From positions 6,446,001 to 6,510,000 of the forward strand of contig NZ_AP024109.1 of NCBI RefSeq assembly GCF_016591715.1: a DNA stretch of 64,000 bases, read 5' to 3'. Origin of the DNA: Mesorhizobium sp. J8. Lineage in GTDB: Bacteria > Pseudomonadota > Alphaproteobacteria > Rhizobiales > Rhizobiaceae. Each line of letters begins with the position of its first letter. The first letter of the stretch is position 1. The notes below the pieces were generated by a model, which did not search any database, was not told the origin of the DNA, and was given only the letters and a program-made list of their open reading frames with translations. Below are positions 33,147 to 42,338 of this stretch, piece by piece. The translations under genes and the position numbers were made by a program.

Positions 33147-33315
33147 CCCCTCATTACCCTGCCGGGCATTTCTCCCCGTATAGTGACGGAGAGAAAGAAG
33201 CTGGCCGCAACCTCGGAGCCGCGCCTGCAACGTTGGCGATTGGCGAAAGCGGCGGCGACAGCGTCCCTCTCCCCGTCACTATATGGGGAGAGGATGCCGG
33301 CAGACAGGTGAGGGG
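33147..33315. repeat. Dispersed palindromic intergenic element (family A-like, copy 2)
   Basis: The ends CCCCTCA (about 33147) and TGAGGGG (about 33309-33315) are inverted, and inside are TCTCCCCGTATAGTGACGG and CCGTCACTATATGGGGAGA, also inverted around a less conserved centre. It lies between the importer binding-protein and permease genes. It would form a long RNA stem that can reduce transcript flow from the highly expressed binding protein to the permeases. 33009-33146 and 33316-33425 hold nothing else I can identify. Confidence 0.65.
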
Positions 33316-33425
33316 CAGCGCTAACGCCTGGAAAAGTATTCGAGACTAAGCGCCTGGAACAGGCGAGCATTGCATAAGCTGGCAAACCAGCACCGCCAAC
33401 AACGCAACGCAGTACAAACCAGCCG

Positions 33426-34295
33426 ATGCAAAATCGCTTCCTGCCCTATCTGCTGACGCTCCCCAGCCTGCTGCTCGCGGCGGTGGTGATCTTCTGGCCG
33501 GTCTGGGACCTGATCCAGATCTCGACGCACGACGTCAACCGCTTCGGCCAGTTGCGCGAGTTCAGCGGCCTTGGCAACTTCAGCGAACTGTTCGCCGATC
33601 CGGATTTCGTCGCGGCACTCTGGCGCACCGGCCTGTGGACCGTACTGGTCGTCGGCGGCGCGCTGTTGCTTTCGATCCCGGTGGCGATGATCCTCAACAT
33701 GGATTTTTATGGCCGCGGCCTCGCCCGCGTCATCATCATGCTGCCCTGGGCGGTGTCGCTGACCATGACCGCGGTGGTCTGGCGCTGGGCGCTCAACGGC
33801 GAGAGCGGCATGCTGAATTCGGCGCTGATGAAGCTCGGCCTGATCAGCCAGAACATCCAGTGGCTGGCGAGCGCCGAGACCGCCTTCCCGATGCAGGTGC
33901 TGATCGGCATCTTGGTGACGGTGCCCTTCACCACCACCATCTTCCTCGGCGGCCTATCGTCGATCCCGGACGATCTCTACGAGGCGGCGGCGCTCGAGGG
34001 CGCAACGCCGTTGCAGCAGTTCCGCGAGATAACCTTTCCGCTGCTCAAGCCCTTCATCAACATCGCGATCGTGCTCAACACCATCTACGTCTTCAACTCC
34101 TTCCCGATCATATGGGTGATGACGCAAGGGGGGCCGGCGAACTCGACCGACATCCTGGTCACGCATCTCTACAAGCTCGCCTTCCGCATCGGCAAATTGG
34201 GCGAGGCGTCCGCCGTGTCGCTGGTGATGTTCGTGATCCTGCTGGTCTTCACCATGATCTATGTGCGCCTTGCCATGCGGGAGCAGCGCGCATGA
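33426..34295 (+). CDS. Sugar-type ABC importer permease (MalF/UgpA type)
   Basis: A 289-residue membrane protein with six predicted helices beginning [24 protein letters not shown]. The EAA loop [26 protein letters not shown] and the later [19 protein letters not shown] motif are characteristic of CUT1 permease 1. It overlaps the second permease start by four bases (ATGA). ATG at 33426 is preceded by a weak site. Confidence 0.9.
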   Translation: MQNRFLPYLLTLPSLLLAAVVIFWPVWDLIQISTHDVNRFGQLREFSGLGNFSELFADPDFVAALWRTGLWTVLVVGGALLLSIPVAMILNMDFYGRGLARVIIMLPWAVSLTMTAVVWRWALNGESGMLNSALMKLGLISQNIQWLASAETAFPMQVLIGILVTVPFTTTIFLGGLSSIPDDLYEAAALEGATPLQQFREITFPLLKPFINIAIVLNTIYVFNSFPIIWVMTQGGPANSTDILVTHLYKLAFRIGKLGEASAVSLVMFVILLVFTMIYVRLAMREQRA

Positions 34296-35116
34296 CGCCG
34301 AAGCTGAAACGCACCATCATAGCCTGGCTGCTGCTGGCGCCGTTGATCGTCGTGACGATCTTCCCCTTCGCCGTGATGTTCCTGACCGCCGTCAAGCCGC
34401 GCACCGAAGTGCTGACCCCCACCTGGTGGCCGAGCGAGTTCCGCTGGTCGAATTTCGCCGACATGTGGGTGGCGACCGGCTTCGGCCAGGCGCTTGTCAA
34501 CTCGCTCTACGTGTCGGCGCTGGCGACGATCGGCGCCATCTTGATCTCGGTGCCGGCGGCCTATGCCATGTCGCGCTTCCGCTTTGCCGGCTACGGCGCA
34601 TTCCGCCAGTTCCTTTTGATCTCGCAGATGATCTCGCCGATCGTGCTGGTGCTTGGCCTGTTCCGGCTGATGGCCGCCTGGGGCCTGGTCGAAAGCACCA
34701 CCGCGCTCGGCTTCATCTACATGGCCTTCAACGTCGCCTTCACGGTGTGGATGCTGCAGAGCTATTTCGACACCATCCCGCGTGACCTCGAGGAAGCCGC
34801 CTGGATGGAAGGCGCCGGCCGCGGGCTGACCTTGCGCAAGGTCTTCCTGCCGCTCTGCCTGCCGGCGATCGCCGTGACGGCGATCTTCACCTTCATCAAC
34901 GCCTGGAACGAGTTCGTGGTCGCGCTCACAATGCTGCGCAGCCAGGAAAGCTACACCCTGCCGATCCAGGTTTTCTCGCTCGTCGCCGGGCGCTATACGA
35001 TCGAATGGCACCATGTCATGGCGGCCACGCTGCTGGCGACCCTGCCGGTGGCGATCCTCTTCATCTGGCTGCAGCGCTACCTCGTCCGGGGCCTCGCGCT
35101 CGGGGCCGTTAAATAG
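34292..35116 (+). CDS. Sugar-type ABC importer permease (MalG/UgpE type)
   Basis: A 274-residue membrane protein. The EAA loop [27 protein letters not shown] and the C-terminal [14 protein letters not shown] are typical of CUT1 permease 2. Begins in the stop codon of permease 1. With the ATPase encoded divergently at 29762-30829 the importer is complete. The M81 peptidase gene starts 23 bases downstream in the same operon. Confidence 0.9.
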   Translation: MTPKLKRTIIAWLLLAPLIVVTIFPFAVMFLTAVKPRTEVLTPTWWPSEFRWSNFADMWVATGFGQALVNSLYVSALATIGAILISVPAAYAMSRFRFAGYGAFRQFLLISQMISPIVLVLGLFRLMAAWGLVESTTALGFIYMAFNVAFTVWMLQSYFDTIPRDLEEAAWMEGAGRGLTLRKVFLPLCLPAIAVTAIFTFINAWNEFVVALTMLRSQESYTLPIQVFSLVAGRYTIEWHHVMAATLLATLPVAILFIWLQRYLVRGLALGAVK

Positions 35117-35139
35117 CTGCATCACCTCACGGAGCGTTC

Positions 35140-36684
35140 ATGCGCATCTTCACCGCCTCGCTGGCGACGGAAACCAACACCTTCTCGCCGGTGCCGACCG
35201 ACCGGGCCTCGTTCGAGATGGCATTCTACGCCGGCCCCGGAAAACATCCGGAGACTCCGACGCTGTGCTCCTCGCCGATCGTGGCGCTTCGCAAGCGTGC
35301 CGCGAAGGAAGGGCTAACCGTCATCGAAGGCACCGCCACCTGGGCCGAACCCGGCGGCCTGGTGCAGCGCCAAACCTATGAAGCGCTGCGCGACGAGATC
35401 CTCGACCAGCTCAAGGCGGCGCTGCCGGTCGATGCGGTGATCCTCGGCCTGCATGGCGCCATGGTGGCGCAGGGCTATGACGACTGCGAGGGCGATCTGC
35501 TGGAGCGCGTGCGCGCCATCGCCGGGCCGAAAGTGGTGATCGCCTCCGAATTCGATCCGCACAGCCATCTGACGCCGAAGCGCGTCGCGGCTTGCGATGT
35601 CATGGCCTATTTCCTCGAATTCCCGCACACCGATTTCTACGAGCGCGGCGAGCATGTGGTCGAGCTCGGCCTCGCCGCGGCGCGCGGCGAGATCAAGCCG
35701 GTGATCTCCACCTTCGACTGCCGCATGATCCAGGTGCTGCCGACCAGCCGCGAACCGATGCGCTCCTTCGTCGACAGGATCAAGGCGCTGCACGGCAAGG
35801 ACGGCGTGCTGTCGGTCTCGGTCATCCACGGCTTCATGGCCGCCGACGTGCCCGAGATGGGCACGCGCATCCTGGTCGTCACCGACAACGACAAGGCCAA
35901 AGGCGACAAGCTCGCCGAAACGCTGGGGCGCGAGCTCTATGCGCTACGCGAGCAGACGGCGATGACGATGCTTCCCGCCTCGGCCGGCATCGAGCGGGCG
36001 CTGGCCGTGCGCGCGGAGCGCCAAGACAAGCCCGCGGTGATCGCCGACATCTGGGACAATCCGGGCGGCGGCGTGCCGGGCGACGGCACCATCGTGCTGC
36101 GTGAGCTGCTCGAGCGCGGCGTGACCAAGGTCGGCGTGGCGACGATCTGGGATCCGATCGCGGTGACCTTCTGCCATGCCGCCGGCGAAGGCGCGGTCAT
36201 CGACCTGCGCTTCGGCGGCAAGGCCGGCCCCCAGGCCGGCGAGCCGATCGATGCGCGCGTCACGGTGCTGAGGACGGCCAACGAGGGTTGGCAAAGCTTC
36301 GGCCCGAGCCGCGTGACGCTGGGGCCATCTGCGGTGGTGCGCATCGAAGGCACCGAGGTCGACGTCATCTTGAACACCAACCGCACACAGACCTTCGAGC
36401 CCGATGTCTTTTCCAACATCGGCATCGATCCGATGGCGAAAGACATCCTGCTGATCAAGTCGACGAACCACTTCTACGCCGGCTTCGCGCCGATCGCCGC
36501 CGAGATCATCTATGTCGCGGCGCCGAGTTCCTATCCGAGCAATCCGGCGAAGACGGATTACAGGAAGCTGAACCGGGCTATATGGCCGAGGGTGGCGGAT
36601 CCGTGGAAACAGCCCATCTCCCCCCTTGTGGGGGAGATGCCCGGCAGGGCAGAGGGGGGCGCGAAGGAACGCGACCTCACCTAG
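35140..36684 (+). CDS. M81 family metallopeptidase (MlrC-like)
   Basis: A 514-residue cytosolic protein of the MlrC group (M81; microcystinase C homologues, with MLR C-terminal domain). Segments include ASLATETNTFSPVPTDRASF, GLHGAMVAQGYDDCEGDLLERVR, EFDPHSHLTPKRV, VADIWDNPGGGVPGDGT. Zinc ligands (Asp, His) fall in the EFDPHSH region. MlrC relatives frequently accompany ABC importers in rhizobia and may cleave imported peptides or amide compounds. The last 25 residues (from about PLVGEMPGRAEGG) come from the repeat at 36616-36791, so the native C-terminus is probably shorter by function. Confidence 0.82.
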   Translation: MRIFTASLATETNTFSPVPTDRASFEMAFYAGPGKHPETPTLCSSPIVALRKRAAKEGLTVIEGTATWAEPGGLVQRQTYEALRDEILDQLKAALPVDAVILGLHGAMVAQGYDDCEGDLLERVRAIAGPKVVIASEFDPHSHLTPKRVAACDVMAYFLEFPHTDFYERGEHVVELGLAAARGEIKPVISTFDCRMIQVLPTSREPMRSFVDRIKALHGKDGVLSVSVIHGFMAADVPEMGTRILVVTDNDKAKGDKLAETLGRELYALREQTAMTMLPASAGIERALAVRAERQDKPAVIADIWDNPGGGVPGDGTIVLRELLERGVTKVGVATIWDPIAVTFCHAAGEGAVIDLRFGGKAGPQAGEPIDARVTVLRTANEGWQSFGPSRVTLGPSAVVRIEGTEVDVILNTNRTQTFEPDVFSNIGIDPMAKDILLIKSTNHFYAGFAPIAAEIIYVAAPSSYPSNPAKTDYRKLNRAIWPRVADPWKQPISPLVGEMPGRAEGGAKERDLT

Positions 36685-36791
36685 CCTTGGGCAGCGAACG
36701 AACCGAGGGCGGCCACTATGATGGACTGAAAGGTCGGCGGGACAGCGCCCCCCTCTGGCCTGCCGGCCATCTCCCCCACAAGGGGGGAGAT
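36616..36791. repeat. Dispersed palindromic intergenic element (family A, copy 3)
   Basis: Left arm ATCTCCCCCCTTGTGGGGGAGAT and right arm ATCTCCCCCACAAGGGGGGAGAT, each followed or preceded by CCGGCA/TGCCGG and a GAGGGGGGCG/CGCCCCCCTC segment, form a long inverted repeat of about 176 bases. The left part runs through the M81 reading frame to its stop (36684). The right arm ends seven bases before the stop end of the convergent M3 peptidase gene. Confidence 0.8.
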
Positions 36792-36798
36792 CAGCCAA

Positions 36799-38853
36799 TC
36801 ACACCAGCCCCCGCTTCACCATCATCGCTTCCGGCGACGGCATCTTCCCGCGGAACGCCGTATAAAGCTCCTCCGGGTCCTTCGAGCCACCGGCGGCATA
36901 GATGTTCTTCCTGAGCCGCTCGGCGAGTTCCGGATTGAAGGCGTCGCCCGTCTCCTCGAAAGCCGAGAAGGCGTCGGCGTCGAGCACTTCCGACCACATG
37001 TAGGAATAATAGCCGGCTGAATATCCGTCGCCGGCGAAGACATGGCCGAAATGCGGGGTGCGGTGGCGCATCGCGATCGTGTCCGGCATATGCAGTTTTT
37101 CCAGCGTCTCGGCCTCGAAACGAAGCGGCTCGGCTGGCGCGTCCGCCTTTGCGTGATAGGCCATGTCGATCAGCGCCGAGGCGGTGAACTCGACCGTGGC
37201 GAAGCCGGCGCCGAAGGTGCGGGCAGCAAGCATCTTGTCGAGCAGGTCCTTCGGCATCGGCTTGCCGGTCTTGACGTGCAGCGCGTGCTTTTCCAGCACC
37301 GCCGGCACCGTCAGCCAATGCTCGTAAAGCTGCGAAGGCAACTCGACGAAATCGCGGCTGACGGAGGTGCCGGAGACCGACGGCCAGGTCACGTCGGTCA
37401 GCATGCCGTGCAGCGCATGGCCGAACTCGTGAAACAGGGTCTTCGCCTCGTCGACCGACAGAAGCGCCGCCCCGCCGGCCGGTGGCTTGGCGAAGTTCAT
37501 GATGTTGTAGATCACGGGCTTCGAACCGTGACCGAGCTTGTAGCCGGATTTCAGCGCGCTCATCCAGGCGCCGGAGCGTTTTGACGGTCGCGCGAAATAA
37601 TCGGCCAGGAACAGGCCGCGCTCGCTGCCGTCGCCATTCTTCACCAGGAAGACCCTGGCGTCGGGATGCCAGGCGGCGATGCCCTTTTTCTCCTCGAAAC
37701 TGATGCCGAACAGTTTCGTCGCGACATCGAAACAGGCTTCGATGACGCGCTCGAGCTGCAGGTATGGCTTCAGCTCCGCCTCGTCGAAGGCGAATTTCTC
37801 GGCGCGCAGCTTCTCCTGGTAGAAGCGCCAGTCCCAGGCCGCGAACTTCTCGTTGCTGCCAGCTTCCGCCGCAAGCCGCTCCAGCTCTTTCTGGTCGGCG
37901 GCCGCTTTTTCCAGGGCCTTCTCCCACACAGGATCGAGCAGCTCGTGCACGGCTTTCGGCGTCTTCGCCATCGTGTCGTCCAGCTTGAGCGCCGCGAAGG
38001 AATCGTAGCCCAGAAGCTTCGCCTTCTCGGCGCGCAGCTTCAGCATGTCGCGCACGACATCGGTGTTGTCGGAAGCGCCGCCATTCTGGCCGCGCATGAT
38101 GAAAGCTTTGAAGGCGATCTCACGCAGGTCGCGGCGTTCGGAAAAGGTCGAGAACGGCTCGTAGATCGAGCGCGACAGCGTCACCGCATAGCGGCCCTTC
38201 TGGCCGCGCATCTCTGCCGCTTCCGCCATGGCGCTCTTCAGGAAGTCCGGCAGGCCGGCAAGATCGGCCTCGTCGAGGAACAGCGCCCAGTCGCGCTCGT
38301 CGGCAAGCACGTTCTGGCCGAATTTGGTGCCGAGCGAGGAGAGTTCCTCATTGATCGCCGCGAGTCGCTTCTTGCCGTCGGCATCGAGCTTGGCGCCCGA
38401 GCGGACAAAGCCCTTCCAGGTCTTCTCGAGGACACGCAGTGTTTCGGCATCAAGCTTGAGGCTGTCGCGCCGCTGGTAGAGATCGTCGATGCGGGCAAAC
38501 AGTTTTTCGTTCATCGAGATCGCCGAGAAATGCCTGGACATCTTCGGCGAAACCTCGCGCTCCATCGCCTGGATCGTGTCGTTGGTGTGAGCGCCGGCCC
38601 GGCACCAGAAGATCGACGAGACATGGTCGAGCGGCTCGCCGGCGAGTTCCAACGCGGCCAGCGTGTTGTCGATCGTCGGCGTCTCGCCGTTGCCGGCGAT
38701 CGCGTCGATCTCGGCCTGGTGCGCCGCGAGCGCGGCGTCGAAGACCGGCCCGAAGTCATCGTCGCCGATGCGCGAAAAATCCGGCAGGCCGAGCGGCCCT
38801 TGCCAGACGGTCAGCGGATGAGCGGCGAGGTCGACGGTTTTTGAAGATGACAT
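36799..38853 (-). CDS. M3 family oligopeptidase (Dcp/oligopeptidase A type)
   Basis: A 684-residue zinc peptidase. The active site HEFGHALHG starts at residue 475 (H475, E476, H479), followed by the distal Glu region SVSRDFVELPSQLYEHW. Family segments SGHFS-like KMSRHFSAI and KRSGAWMSALKSGY are present. It is cytosolic (no signal peptide) and would degrade short peptides released by proteases or importers. It stands alone, leftward, converging on the M81 gene; length agrees with family members of about 680. Confidence 0.93.
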   Translation of the reverse strand: MSSSKTVDLAAHPLTVWQGPLGLPDFSRIGDDDFGPVFDAALAAHQAEIDAIAGNGETPTIDNTLAALELAGEPLDHVSSIFWCRAGAHTNDTIQAMEREVSPKMSRHFSAISMNEKLFARIDDLYQRRDSLKLDAETLRVLEKTWKGFVRSGAKLDADGKKRLAAINEELSSLGTKFGQNVLADERDWALFLDEADLAGLPDFLKSAMAEAAEMRGQKGRYAVTLSRSIYEPFSTFSERRDLREIAFKAFIMRGQNGGASDNTDVVRDMLKLRAEKAKLLGYDSFAALKLDDTMAKTPKAVHELLDPVWEKALEKAAADQKELERLAAEAGSNEKFAAWDWRFYQEKLRAEKFAFDEAELKPYLQLERVIEACFDVATKLFGISFEEKKGIAAWHPDARVFLVKNGDGSERGLFLADYFARPSKRSGAWMSALKSGYKLGHGSKPVIYNIMNFAKPPAGGAALLSVDEAKTLFHEFGHALHGMLTDVTWPSVSGTSVSRDFVELPSQLYEHWLTVPAVLEKHALHVKTGKPMPKDLLDKMLAARTFGAGFATVEFTASALIDMAYHAKADAPAEPLRFEAETLEKLHMPDTIAMRHRTPHFGHVFAGDGYSAGYYSYMWSEVLDADAFSAFEETGDAFNPELAERLRKNIYAAGGSKDPEELYTAFRGKMPSPEAMMVKRGLV

Positions 38854-38926
38854 GAGCGATTCCGGTGAGTGGATGAGCGGTGCCTCGATGTAGGGCGACG
38901 TCCCACACCGCGCAACACGGCGGAGT

Positions 38927-39343
38927 TCAATAGCCGCTGCAATCCTGCGCCACCGCCGTCTGCGTGCTGGCGACGATGCGCCCGCCGGCGACGGTGAAGG
39001 TCTCGCGCATCAGCGTGTCGCTGCTGGGAAAATCATAGCAGGCGAGCACGGTGGTCTCGCCATTCTCGCTCTTTTCGATGCGATGGCGGATCGCCGCGCC
39101 CGCGACGGCGCCCTGCCATTCGTCGATCGAGGCGATGAACTCCTGCTTGGTCTGGACGACGCCGATGTCGTCGAGCTTCATGCGCACGTCGTCGGCAAGC
39201 AGCTCGGACAATTCGGTGCGGTCCGCGACCAGCAGCGCCGAATACCAGCGGTCGATGATGGCACCGTCATCGGCACTGGCGCGGACGAGCGAGGACATGA
39301 GCAGCGCCGCCGCCAGAATGATCCTCCAGCTGATCCGCCGCAT
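38927..39343 (-). CDS. Exported NTF2-like (SnoaL-like) protein
   Basis: A 138-residue protein with a signal peptide (MRRISWRIILAAALLMSS to about residue 24) and an NTF2/SnoaL-type cone fold: DGAIIDRWYSALLVADRTELSELLADDVRMKLDDIG, then a strand pair and GGRIVAST. No catalytic residues are identifiable. Role unknown; possibly a periplasmic ligand-binding or stability protein. It lies between the peptidase and carbonic anhydrase genes in the same direction. Confidence 0.7.
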   Translation of the reverse strand: MRRISWRIILAAALLMSSLVRASADDGAIIDRWYSALLVADRTELSELLADDVRMKLDDIGVVQTKQEFIASIDEWQGAVAGAAIRHRIEKSENGETTVLACYDFPSSDTLMRETFTVAGGRIVASTQTAVAQDCSGY

Positions 39344-39353
39344 GACCCCTCCC

Positions 39354-39995
39354 CTACAGCTCAGGCCGCTCGAAATCGCCGGTTTCCTTGTTCATCACCC
39401 ACAGCTCCCCGGTCGAGATGTCGAACCATGCGCCGTAGAGCGAGAGCTTGCCCTTGCCTTCGAGGATCGAGACGCAGGGAAAGGTCCTGAGATTGGCGAT
39501 CGAATAGCGGACGGAAATACGTTCCAGCGCCGTCTGGCGCTCGGTCGCCGTCATCATCGTGCTGGAGGCCACGGTCTCGGCGGCCGGCGCGATCAGACTC
39601 ATCCATTTGCCGATGAAGTCGCCGGGCGATAGCGGCGAAGAATTGGTGTCGAGCGCGGCGCGGATGCCGCCGCAGCGGCCGTGGCCCATCACCACGATGT
39701 TCTTGACCTTCAGGCTCTGCACGGCGAATTCCAGCGCGGCCGAGGTCGAGTGATACTCGCCGTCCGGCTCATACGGCGGCACCAGATTGGCGACATTGCG
39801 CAGCACGAAGAGCTCGCCGGGGCCGGCATCGAAGATCGCTTCCGGCGCCGAGCGCGAATCGCAGCAGGCGACGATCATCGTCTCCGGCGCCTGGCCCTCG
39901 CGCGCCAGCGAGCGGTAGCGCCCGCTCTCGGCGGGATAGCGGCCATTCATGAAGTTGCGGTAGCCGGTGATCAGATGCTCGGGCAGATGCGGCAT
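39354..39995 (-). CDS. Beta-class carbonic anhydrase
   Basis: A 213-residue enzyme that interconverts CO2 and bicarbonate. Zinc ligands are visible: Cys45 in CCDSR (with Asp46-Ser47-Arg48), His105 and Cys108 in HGRCGG. I chose the ATG at 39995 (MPHLPEHLITGYRNF) as the frame further upstream is not conserved-looking. No signal peptide: cytosolic. It starts ten bases downstream of nothing else and ends 11 bases before the NTF2-like gene start, so they may be co-transcribed. Confidence 0.9.
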   Translation of the reverse strand: MPHLPEHLITGYRNFMNGRYPAESGRYRSLAREGQAPETMIVACCDSRSAPEAIFDAGPGELFVLRNVANLVPPYEPDGEYHSTSAALEFAVQSLKVKNIVVMGHGRCGGIRAALDTNSSPLSPGDFIGKWMSLIAPAAETVASSTMMTATERQTALERISVRYSIANLRTFPCVSILEGKGKLSLYGAWFDISTGELWVMNKETGDFERPEL

Positions 39996-40133
39996 GGGCG
40001 GCTGAAGCCTTTCCGGGTTTGAGGCGGCAAGGTCGTGGCGATCAGAATGCCTGTAGCGGCAAAAGCCCGGTGTGAGCAATGCAGAATTGTCGGCGCTTGT
40101 GACGAAGCCATGCATCAGGCGCAAAAACCCGCG

Positions 40134-40910
40134 TCAGGCCCAGATAGCGACGGGGATGCCGAAACGGTCCAGCAGCGGAGGATCTGGCGAGGGACGCGCC
40201 TCGCCCCTGGCGATACGCCCGGCAATCAGCATCATCGCCGCCGCGTCGAGGAAGTCGTCGCTTGCGGCACCTCGCGGCGGCGCCTGATCGAGGAACGCTT
40301 TTTCGTAGCCATGCCGGCAAAGCAGCGCCTTGCGCTCCTCCATGCCGGCCGGGTTGACCGCGCCTTTGATCTTCTTCGGCAGCACCATCGCGGCGCCGCC
40401 GTTCAGCCGGCAGAACGCCACTTCCGGATGCGATTCGAAGACGCGCACGCGCAGTTCGGGCCGCGCGATCAACAGCTGATCGATCTCGCGGATCTTGGAA
40501 AAAATGCCGAAGGCCTGGATCGAGACGCCGCGCGGCGGGTCTGAGGTCTCCATCGCCACCGCGCTCGCCCGCCGGTGCGCCGCATACCAGGCCTCGATCG
40601 TGGTGAAGTCGCTGGTGTCGGCATAGAGCGCCGCCCGCGAGGGGATGGCGAAAACGCTCGACTGCCTTGCCCCGAGCTGCCGCCGCACCAGCGCTTCCGG
40701 CCCACGGCCACCCTTGCGCGAAAACTCCGGCAGGCCGATCGGCATGTCGACGGCGATCGTTGCGTCGGGCAACGCGTCGAGCAGTGCCTGGAAGCTCGGA
40801 AAGACCGAGACCGATGGCGCGGCGTCCGCTTCACGATGGACGGCGATCCAGCCGGCCTTGCAGCCGTCGACGCCTGCCAGAGTGGGATGCAAATTAGTAG
40901 AAGTTGGCAT
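40134..40910 (-). CDS. DUF429 family protein
   Basis: A 258-residue protein starting near GVDGCKAGWIAV with the acidic segments AVDMPIGLP, RRQLGARQSSVFAIPSR and ESHPEVAF, all typical of DUF429 (an RNase H-like fold predicted to be a nuclease). The conserved Asp residues at GVDG and VDMP are in place. Function is not established for the family. A long hairpin at 40935-40974 precedes the start. Confidence 0.8.
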   Translation of the reverse strand: MPTSTNLHPTLAGVDGCKAGWIAVHREADAAPSVSVFPSFQALLDALPDATIAVDMPIGLPEFSRKGGRGPEALVRRQLGARQSSVFAIPSRAALYADTSDFTTIEAWYAAHRRASAVAMETSDPPRGVSIQAFGIFSKIREIDQLLIARPELRVRVFESHPEVAFCRLNGGAAMVLPKKIKGAVNPAGMEERKALLCRHGYEKAFLDQAPPRGAASDDFLDAAAMMLIAGRIARGEARPSPDPPLLDRFGIPVAIWA

Positions 40911-40934
40911 CCCGCTCTGGCTGCTTGTTTAGCC

Positions 40935-40974
40935 GCATTTTTGCGACGCCAAATTTCATTTGGCTGCAAAATGC
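40935..40974. terminator. Long hairpin between pdxY and the DUF429 gene
   Basis: Inner stem GCCAAAT (40948-40954) pairs with ATTTGGC (40958-40964) around a TTC loop. An outer stem pairs GCATTTTTGC (40935-40944) with GCAAAATGC (40966-40974), with one bulge. It follows the stop of pdxY on the minus strand and precedes the DUF429 start. It may be a terminator for pdxY or an attenuator; no distal U-tract is present. Confidence 0.45.
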
Positions 40975-40979
40975 TTGGT

Positions 40980-41864
40980 TCACGCCCGCTTGTCCCGCCC
41001 GGGATGGAGCAGATGCCGTAACTGCACCATGGCCATCGGATGCGCCAGGCTCTGCGCGTCGGTCTCGAGCTGAAGCTCGTCGCCGCCGCGCTTGGCGGTG
41101 CGGGCGAGGATCTCATAGACGGCCGCGGTCGTCGATTGCAGGGCCTTGACCGGCGCCAGGCCGGAAAGAACGCGCGCCAGATAGACCGCGGCGGTAAGGT
41201 CGCCGAGCCCATTCGGCGGTCTCTCGATCACGCGGTGCTCGGCAAGCAGCGCCTGGCTGCCGTCGAGCAGGAAATTGCCGGTGCCGCCGGCCATCATCGC
41301 CGGCGCCGAGGTCACCAGCATGGTCGAAGGCCCGGCGTGAAGGGCGGCTGCCGTCACCGCCTTGATGTCCGGCAGCGGCGCGCCCGCCATCCATTCGAGT
41401 TCATAGCGGTTTGGCGTGGCGATATCCGCGATCGGCATCAATTTGTCGCGCATGGCGGCGGCCGTCGGCTCCGGCACATAGAGCCCGCCAGAATCGCCCA
41501 TCACCGGGTCGCAGACGTAAAGCGCGTTCGGCGTCCTTTTCTTGACGGCGGCGACCAGCGAGGCGACCGCATCGGCCTGGCCCGCCTCGCCGAGATAGCC
41601 CGACAGCACGGCCCGCACCTCGCCCAGCCAGGGCGCCCGCTCGAGATCGGCCATCAGCGCCTTGAACTGGTCGAGCGGCGGCACGATGCGGGTTGCGCGG
41701 CTGTGCCCCGGATGCCAGGGCAGGACGACGGTGGGCACCGCCCAGACCGGGAAGCCCAGCGTCTCCAGCGCGAACACCGCCGCGCGGTTGCCGACCGATC
41801 CGCGGGCGACATGGCTGGAGATGACGATGACCGCGCGCGGCGCGTCGGTTTTTTCTGCACTCAT
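40980..41864 (-). CDS. pdxY: Pyridoxal kinase
   Basis: A 294-residue kinase of the ribokinase superfamily. Segments VISSHVARGSVGNRAAVFALETLGFPVWAVPTVVL at the N-terminus (pyridoxal site), VCDPVMGDSGGLYVPE, TPNRYELEWMAG and the anion-hole GLGDLTAAVYLA near the C-terminus are diagnostic of PdxY/PdxK. It phosphorylates pyridoxal with ATP in vitamin B6 salvage. It is a cytosolic enzyme, with a family B repeat directly upstream of its start (41878-41938). Confidence 0.92.
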   Translation of the reverse strand: MSAEKTDAPRAVIVISSHVARGSVGNRAAVFALETLGFPVWAVPTVVLPWHPGHSRATRIVPPLDQFKALMADLERAPWLGEVRAVLSGYLGEAGQADAVASLVAAVKKRTPNALYVCDPVMGDSGGLYVPEPTAAAMRDKLMPIADIATPNRYELEWMAGAPLPDIKAVTAAALHAGPSTMLVTSAPAMMAGGTGNFLLDGSQALLAEHRVIERPPNGLGDLTAAVYLARVLSGLAPVKALQSTTAAVYEILARTAKRGGDELQLETDAQSLAHPMAMVQLRHLLHPGRDKRA

Positions 41865-41877
41865 GCGGGTTGATTCC

Positions 41878-41938
41878 TAAGAGCAAGTCCAGGGAAAGTG
41901 TGTAGCGGTTTTCCGTCCGGAATTGCGTCAAAACAAAG
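41878..41938. repeat. Dispersed intergenic repeat, family B, copy 3
   Basis: AGAGCAAGTCCAGGGAAAGTGTGTAGCGGTTTTCCGTCCGGAATTGCGTCAAAAC-like element, equivalent to the copies at 11216 and 28764 with one base change in AATTCC (AAGTCC). It is 14 bases upstream of the pdxY start and overlaps the last codons of the small membrane protein gene (41928), so again sits across a gene edge. Confidence 0.75.
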
Positions 41939-42185
41939 TGCCACGCGTGGCGGCATACACCAGCCAGACCAATAGCCCAATGGCAATGACGAGGCCGAGC
42001 GTTCGGCCAATGCGGGTTCCCCAATATTCGATGGGATCGGCGCGGTCGGCGTCGGCGGCGGTTACATGGTCACGCGCATCCTTCGCCGCGCGTGTGATGA
42101 ACGACGCGCCGCCCGGCGCCGTCTCGCGCGCCACGCGTTCGAGGATGCGGCGCGATTCGGCTTCGTCGTCCCGGCGCTCTGCCAT
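41928..42185 (-). CDS. Small membrane protein with cytoplasmic charged domain
   Basis: 85 residues: an acidic/basic N-terminal half (AERRDDEAESRRILERVARETAP) and one C-terminal membrane helix (IGRTLGLVIAIGLLVWLVYAA). Rhizobial genomes commonly encode such proteins of unknown role. ATG at 42185 is preceded by AAAGGAC. The last four codons are contributed by the family B repeat. It is divergent from lemA with 153 bases between starts. Confidence 0.7.
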   Translation of the reverse strand: MAERRDDEAESRRILERVARETAPGGASFITRAAKDARDHVTAADADRADPIEYWGTRIGRTLGLVIAIGLLVWLVYAATRGTLF

Positions 42186-42338
42186 GGCAAATGTCCTTTC
42201 TCGTCCGCAGCTTAGCCTGTCCGCGCTGACATTTACAGTGGCGTGCGGTCGAGCCGGGGCAGGCGTCATCAGCCGGGCATTTTCTTGCGCGTGGATTGTG
42301 GTAATGCTTCGCATGCAACTTCTGTCGAGGGACCAATC

